Shown piece after piece: positions 59,781 through 64,000 of a stretch of DNA of 64,000 nt. Within the stretch, counting starts at the first letter, position 1. Each line of letters begins with the position of its first letter. The stretch comes from Bifidobacterium sp. ESL0728. Its GTDB lineage: Bacteria > Actinomycetota > Actinomycetes > Actinomycetales > Bifidobacteriaceae. The notes beneath the pieces are model-generated. The model was not told the origin of the DNA and searched no databases. It was given only the letters and a program-made list of their open reading frames with translations. Made by a program: the position numbers and the translations under genes. The DNA is taken from contig NZ_CP113925.1 of the NCBI RefSeq assembly GCF_029392015.1, forward strand, positions 2,232,001-2,296,000, in the 5' to 3' direction.

Positions 59781-61073
59781 GTGAGCATCAAGACACGGTT
59801 TTCGCGGATTTTCAGCGGCAAATGGGATGAAATACGTACACATACTGCGAGCAACAAGACAATCCCGCTAGTTTTCGTACATTCTGAGCCTCAAAAACGT
59901 ACGTTTTCTAGCAGGATTGACCGGTTACTCGCAGGAAAAGCCGGATCGAACCTCGCTTCCCACCGTTTAACCGGCTGGAAGCGGGACACAAAGCGGCTGG
60001 CCACGAAGACGATGGCGGTACTTGGTACAGCAGCGCTGGGGTTTTCCTTGGCAGCATGCGGCAATAGTTCCAATAGCGGCACCGCAACCGGCGCCGACGG
60101 CAAGCCGACACTGACCTTCATGCTCGACTGGACGCCGAACACCAACCACGTCGGCCTCTACGTCGCCCAGCAGCTGGGCTATTTCAAGGACGCCGGCGTC
60201 AACGTGAAAATCCTGCCGACCGCGCAGGCCGGCGCCGAAACCAGCGTGGAGAACGGCGTGGCCAATATCGGCTTTTCCAAACTGACCGACCTCGCCAACG
60301 CCGATGCGCACGGCGCCGACCTGAAACTCGTCTTCGACCTGACGCAGAAGCCCATCGCGCGCTGGTGCAGCCTGAAAAGCCGCACCGATATCAAGACGCC
60401 GAAAGACTTCGCAGGCAAGACCTTCGTCACCTTCGGATCGGCCGAGCAGAGCGCTTCGGTGCGCCAGATGATCCGTGACGCCGGTGGCGACGGTGACTTC
60501 AAAACCGCTACGGCCGGTACCAACACTTTCCGCACGTTGACCAGCGGCAAAGGCGATTTCGCGGGCTTCTACGCCAACTGGGAGGAAGTCGAATCACAGC
60601 TCAACGGGCCGGCGCTCAACTGCTTCGCCGCCGACAAGTGGGGCGTGCCCGGCAATCCCGACCAGCTCGGTTTCGCGGTGAAGAACTCGTGGCTTAAAAA
60701 CCCGCAGAACGTCGCCAATCTCAAGAAGTTCCTGAAAGCCGCACGACGCGGATACGACTACGCGCTGGCCAATCCCGACAAGGCCGCCGACATTCTGGTC
60801 AGCCAGACCAAAACTTCTCACCTTGACCCGAAACTCGCCCGCGCCTCGATGGAAAAAGTCGTGAAAGAAGGCTATTGGAGCGGCAATGGGATGAATGACG
60901 AGACGACCGATGGCAAGCCCGACCAGAAACTCACCGCCACCGTCAACACCGAAGACGGCCAGAAGTACTTGGACTTCCAGTACAATGCCGGCACCTACAC
61001 GGATTCGCACAAGAAGAAGCTCGCCCACGCGCCCCAAGCAGCCGAGCTTTCGACCAACAAATATGTGGAATAA
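59781..61073 (+). CDS. ABC transporter substrate-binding lipoprotein, NMT1/THI5-like (thiamine-precursor type)
   Basis: The mature protein starts after a lipoprotein signal MAVLGTAALGFSLAACG. The NMT1-type domain has LTFMLDWTPNTNHVGLYVAQ, TAQAGAETSVENG and GWW-like segments. This family binds hydroxymethylpyrimidine (ThiY) or related compounds. The frame opens at a GTG at 59781 with AAGGTGA upstream. That would place 77 residues before the lipobox core, far too long for a signal peptide. The real start may be near 59985-60012 (ATG at 60012). The 59781-59990 part contains a 25-bp inverted repeat and may be leader rather than coding. The gene is followed by its permease after 3 bp. Confidence 0.85.
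   Translation: MSIKTRFSRIFSGKWDEIRTHTASNKTIPLVFVHSEPQKRTFSSRIDRLLAGKAGSNLASHRLTGWKRDTKRLATKTMAVLGTAALGFSLAACGNSSNSGTATGADGKPTLTFMLDWTPNTNHVGLYVAQQLGYFKDAGVNVKILPTAQAGAETSVENGVANIGFSKLTDLANADAHGADLKLVFDLTQKPIARWCSLKSRTDIKTPKDFAGKTFVTFGSAEQSASVRQMIRDAGGDGDFKTATAGTNTFRTLTSGKGDFAGFYANWEEVESQLNGPALNCFAADKWGVPGNPDQLGFAVKNSWLKNPQNVANLKKFLKAARRGYDYALANPDKAADILVSQTKTSHLDPKLARASMEKVVKEGYWSGNGMNDETTDGKPDQKLTATVNTEDGQKYLDFQYNAGTYTDSHKKKLAHAPQAAELSTNKYVE
59848..59933 (+). other. 25-bp imperfect inverted repeat in the putative leader of the binding-protein gene
   Basis: The segment from GCGAGCAACAAGACAATCCC at 59848 to 59872 is complementary to 59909-59933 (beginning CTAGCAGGATTGACCGG) at 20 of 25 positions, with ACGTACGT inside the loop. 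If transcribed, it forms a long hairpin about 80-165 nt before the probable start codon. This would fit a structured leader or a small insertion. Confidence 0.55.
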
Positions 61074-61076
61074 GGC

Positions 61077-61895
61077 ATGTCTCAACAACATTCGATAGAT
61101 AAAAAGCGACATCAGAGCTGGTGGCACAAGGCGTTGCCACCGGCCGTCACCATCGGTGCGGTGCTGCTTGTCTGGCAGGTGGCGGCGAGCGCGCATCTTG
61201 TTTCCGAAACCACGCTCGCCTCCCCCGCCGCCATCGTCTCGTCGATGATCGCGACCTGGCCCGACCTCATGGCCGCAACTGCCGTTACCACCGGCGAGGC
61301 ATTGGCTGGGTTCGTAATTGCCGTTATCGCCGGCATCGCCATCGGCATCGGTCTTTACGTTTCGAAAACCGCCAACCGAGCCATCTACCCGTTGCTGGTA
61401 GCTGCACAGACCATCCCCATCATCACCATTGCGCCGCTGTTCATGATCTGGTTCGGCTTCAACCCGGCCGGCAAAATCACGCTGGTCGCCATTTTCGGCC
61501 TGTTCTCCATCGCCGTCGACACTTCGCGCGGCTTGGCCGCCGTACCAAGCTTCTATCAGGACGTGGCGCTGACCTGCGGAGCGACGAAGCCGTGGACACT
61601 GTTCCACGTGAAACTTCGCGTCGCCGCCCGCCAGATCTTCTCCGGCATCCGCATCAGCGCCGCCTACGTTTTCGGCACCGCCGTCACCGCCGAATACTTA
61701 GGAGCCACCAACGGCCTCGGCGTGTGGCTGCAGGGCGCTTTCAACTCGTTCCAGACGGCGATGATCTTCTCCGCCGCCATCGTCGTGGTGGCGCTGACCG
61801 GCATCCTGCTTGGCCTGGTCTCGCTGACCGAACGCCTGCTGCTCGGAGCGGCGGATAAGGATGACGCGTTATCACTTGATGATAGCGAACTTTGA
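61077..61895 (+). CDS. ABC transporter permease, thiamine-precursor type
   Basis: The 272-residue protein has about six membrane segments and the permease loop KLRVAARQIFSGIRISAAYV, where the EAA-type coupling helix lies. It belongs to the taurine/nitrate/HMP-type permease group (ThiX). It starts 3 bp after the binding-protein gene. No ATPase gene follows; the next gene is a DUF805 protein, so the ATPase must be encoded elsewhere. Confidence 0.88.
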   Translation: MSQQHSIDKKRHQSWWHKALPPAVTIGAVLLVWQVAASAHLVSETTLASPAAIVSSMIATWPDLMAATAVTTGEALAGFVIAVIAGIAIGIGLYVSKTANRAIYPLLVAAQTIPIITIAPLFMIWFGFNPAGKITLVAIFGLFSIAVDTSRGLAAVPSFYQDVALTCGATKPWTLFHVKLRVAARQIFSGIRISAAYVFGTAVTAEYLGATNGLGVWLQGAFNSFQTAMIFSAAIVVVALTGILLGLVSLTERLLLGAADKDDALSLDDSEL

Positions 61896-62102
61896 CAATT
61901 CAGCCCTAAATGCTCAAAACCGTTGAAAATATTACAGATCATTCGAACAATATTTTATCCTAAGTTGCTGGCTCTCGGCATTATCCGCTAAACTAAAAGC
62001 AAGATGTGAGGTCGTATCTTCAAGCTGTATCCGGACGATGTGGGTATTCAACGATTATCGCGATATGCATAGAACAAGGAGCAGATCAACGAAAGGAAAT
62101 CG

Positions 62103-63629
62103 ATGAACGACACCAACCCTCAACCGAACGAGGATTACAACAATCCCGGGAACAGCCCATACACCAATGAAGGCGCATCCGGAGCCTCAGACAATCCCGC
62201 TGACACGTCGTCATCGAGTGCACCGCAGAACTTTGTTATTCCGGATATTCCCCCGCTCCCCGGCTCGGCATCGCAATACCCGGCCTCGCCGGTCAGCACG
62301 CCGCAATATGAAGCCCCGCAGGCAACGCCACAGCAAACGTCACAGCACGGCGCACCGCAGGCAACGCCACAGCACGACGCCCCACAACAAACGTCACAGC
62401 ACGACGCCCCACAACAAACGTCACAGTCCACGGCTCAGCAATCGGCGCCACAATACGCGACACCGCAACAAACGCCCCAGTACGAAGCGCAGCAGCCAGC
62501 TCCTCAATATGACGCACAACAGGCAGCACCGCAATACAACTCCGACCAGCAGACTCCGCAATATGACAGTGCTCAACAAGCCCCGAACAACGTGCCTCCC
62601 CAATATGCCGCGAACCAGCCCATGAACGGTCAAGGCGGGGCGCCTGTATACCCCGGTAACGCACCCGGCCAGCCTTACGGCAACCCGAATCCCAATAATT
62701 TCGCGCCTTCAATGGCCGTTCCGCTGAACCTTCCGTATTATGGATGCCCGCCAATAGAAGCCGTCAAGCGTTTCTTCTTGAAGTACGTCAAGTTCTCCGG
62801 CCGCGCCAGCCGCAGCGAATACTGGTGGGTGCAACTGTTCCTCCTCATCGTTTACTTCGTGCTCTTTTTCCTCGACGGACTGCTGTTCAAAAGAGCCGCC
62901 GGCTTCATCAATTTCATCGTGGAACTTGCGTTTTTCATCCCGAGCCTCTCCATCGCAGTCCGTCGCCTGCACGATTCCAACAAGTCAGGCTGGTGGTGGC
63001 TGCTGCCCTATGGCCTGGTTATCGCGGGCGCAATGATCACGGTGATATCGGTTGTAGAAGGCATCGGCGGAATGGCCATCTCCTACTCATCCTACTCATC
63101 CAAATCACTTTTCGAGGCCGCCGGTGCCGGCATGATGATAGCGCTGATCATAGCCTTCCTTTGCATGCTGGTTGGCTTCATCTTGGAAATCGTGCTGATG
63201 GTACTTGGCCCCAAACCGGAAGGCGCTCGTTTCGATGAGGCTTTGCCTCCGGAAAGCCTTGTCAATGGCCAATACATGCCGCCGGCAAATCAGGGAAATC
63301 CGCCAGCCGCTCAATATGGCCAGTATGCCCAGCCGATGCAGCAGCAGAATGCGTTCGGCGAGCAATATCCGCAGGCTCCGAATCAGCCGACCGATGTGAG
63401 CAACCCCTACGTCCAACCGGCAAATCCGCAAAACCCCGCCGATGCTCAATACAATCAGCCGGCAAACCAGGCGACGAGCTCTGCGACCAATGCGTATACG
63501 CAAACGGAAAACCCGCAGGCATTTACGCCCGGTGAGCCGCAATCTGCACCGCAGGCCGCGGCTCCGAGCAAAGAACCGGACCAGGGCCAGGATTCCTTCG
63601 GACAGCAAAGCCCACAAGGACTGCAATGA
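62103..63629 (+). CDS. DUF805 membrane protein with long Gln/Pro/Ala-rich flanks
   Basis: The 508-residue protein has a central DUF805 domain (about 220-370): RFFLKYVKFSGRASRSEYWW starts it and several hydrophobic segments follow, with SLSIAVRRLHDSNKSGWWWL and KPEGARFDE marking the family. On both sides are long disordered tails, rich in Gln, Pro, Ala and Asn. The N-terminal tail contains a 9-residue repeat (APQQTSQHD). AAAGGAAA precedes the ATG at 62103. The function of DUF805 is unknown. Such tails resemble linkers or cell-wall spacer regions, but no cell-wall anchor is seen. Confidence 0.9.
   Translation: MNDTNPQPNEDYNNPGNSPYTNEGASGASDNPADTSSSSAPQNFVIPDIPPLPGSASQYPASPVSTPQYEAPQATPQQTSQHGAPQATPQHDAPQQTSQHDAPQQTSQSTAQQSAPQYATPQQTPQYEAQQPAPQYDAQQAAPQYNSDQQTPQYDSAQQAPNNVPPQYAANQPMNGQGGAPVYPGNAPGQPYGNPNPNNFAPSMAVPLNLPYYGCPPIEAVKRFFLKYVKFSGRASRSEYWWVQLFLLIVYFVLFFLDGLLFKRAAGFINFIVELAFFIPSLSIAVRRLHDSNKSGWWWLLPYGLVIAGAMITVISVVEGIGGMAISYSSYSSKSLFEAAGAGMMIALIIAFLCMLVGFILEIVLMVLGPKPEGARFDEALPPESLVNGQYMPPANQGNPPAAQYGQYAQPMQQQNAFGEQYPQAPNQPTDVSNPYVQPANPQNPADAQYNQPANQATSSATNAYTQTENPQAFTPGEPQSAPQAAAPSKEPDQGQDSFGQQSPQGLQ
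62341..62421 (+). repeat. 27-bp coding tandem repeat, three copies
   Basis: Units start at 62341, 62368 and 62395, the last two being nearly identical over 27 bp (CACAGCACGACGCCCCACAA...). They encode QHDAPQQTS in the DUF805 protein's N-terminal tail. Copy number may vary between strains. Confidence 0.85.
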
Positions 63630-63732
63630 CAACAAGGCCAGCGATCTAACGGGCCTGTCGCAAGAAAACAGCCGCAAAGGCAAAAGCAACGGTTCCGTCA
63701 GTAAAACGCGGTATCGACGCTAATGAAGTTAT

Positions 63733-63791
63733 CGCAAAGCCCTTTGTGTCCATCTGTCTCTATCCGACAGGTAAATGCAGAGGGCTTTGCG
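63733..63791 (+). terminator. Terminator after the DUF805 gene
   Basis: CGCAAAGCCCT (63733-63743) pairs perfectly with AGGGCTTTGCG (63781-63791) around a 37-nt loop. It lies 104 bp past the stop codon. No strong T-tract follows. The rest to 63950 shows no gene. Confidence 0.55.
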
Positions 63792-63975
63792 GATTTGCAG
63801 TCAAGCCGTTTCGTGGTTATCCGGTAATGACAATAAATGCATACCGATATTCCTGCGCTCGAACCTTGCCGGCTAATCGACTCGGCCTATATGATCAATG
63901 ACACGAAATTCAAAAATCTGGAACTTTCCATACGTACATCGAATACACTACTATAATGAGTCATTGAAGGCAGAT

Positions 63976-64000
63976 ATGTACGTCCAGCACTTGTTGGGAG
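63976..64000 (+). CDS. Possible 5' end of a gene cut by the window edge
   Basis: An ATG at 63976 has GAAGG 5 bp upstream, and a TATAAT at 63952-63957 lies about 20 bp before it. The first eight codons read MYVQHLLG. Too little is visible to name a product. Confidence 0.45.

Overview
The window looks like chromosomal DNA of a Bifidobacterium or a close Bifidobacteriaceae relative. Coding GC is high, MurA, MurT/GatD, LeuC/LeuD, FprA and the polyphosphate kinase look actinobacterial, glycan-use genes are controlled by LacI-type regulators, and spacers are AT-rich. The genus call is inference from gene content. There is no 16S rRNA gene in the window.

Layout. 1-4.4 kb: 3' end of ppk, a NUDIX/histidine-phosphatase fusion, a conserved hypothetical gene and upp. 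4.6-7.1 kb: a phasin-like gene and an AarF/UbiB kinase-like gene. 7.3-13.7 kb: a sugar module with a LacI regulator, an OPA-type sugar-phosphate transporter whose 5' end carries an in-frame stop, two paralogous histidine phosphatases and a GH13 alpha-glucosidase. 13.7-17.1 kb: an accessory operon with a frameshifted coiled-coil protein, an effector-like protein, a lipoprotein and two tandem paralogues. 17.5-19.0 kb: a winged-helix gene, a DUF3800-like gene and a candidate small RNA. 19.2-25.2 kb: gatD, murT, dnaB and murA, with DnaA boxes upstream of dnaB. 25.5-28.8 kb: leuCD and a divergent IclR regulator. 29.1-32.7 kb: a metallophosphatase, tRNA-Gln, tRNA-Glu and gltX.

32.9-53.7 kb is a catabolic island for a rhamnose- and uronate-containing glycan. 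It holds a GH78 alpha-L-rhamnosidase, a YesL-like membrane protein, a sugar ABC importer without an ATPase, a GH30 glycosidase, the hexuronate enzymes UxaC, UxuB and ManD, a LacI regulator and a DUF2264 protein. A shared 17-bp inverted repeat upstream of the solute-binding protein and of the LacI gene links the two halves. An AbiE-type toxin-antitoxin pair sits between the GH30 gene and manD, bracketed by two related hairpins. A 169-nt highly foldable element follows it.

53.9-64 kb: class II aldolase, a tRNA-like element, a second copy of the candidate small RNA, a small antitoxin-like protein, tRNA-Gly, htpX, an array of 62-bp hairpin repeats, a ferredoxin-NADP reductase, a thiamine-precursor-type ABC binding protein and permease, a DUF805 protein, and possibly the start of one more gene.

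Most genes are ordinary. The most interesting parts are the 13.7-17.1 kb operon, the uronate/rhamnose island with its operator, the structured elements at 45.1 kb and 57.4 kb, the duplicated small RNA at 19.0 and 55.6 kb, and the sequence defects in otherwise normal genes.
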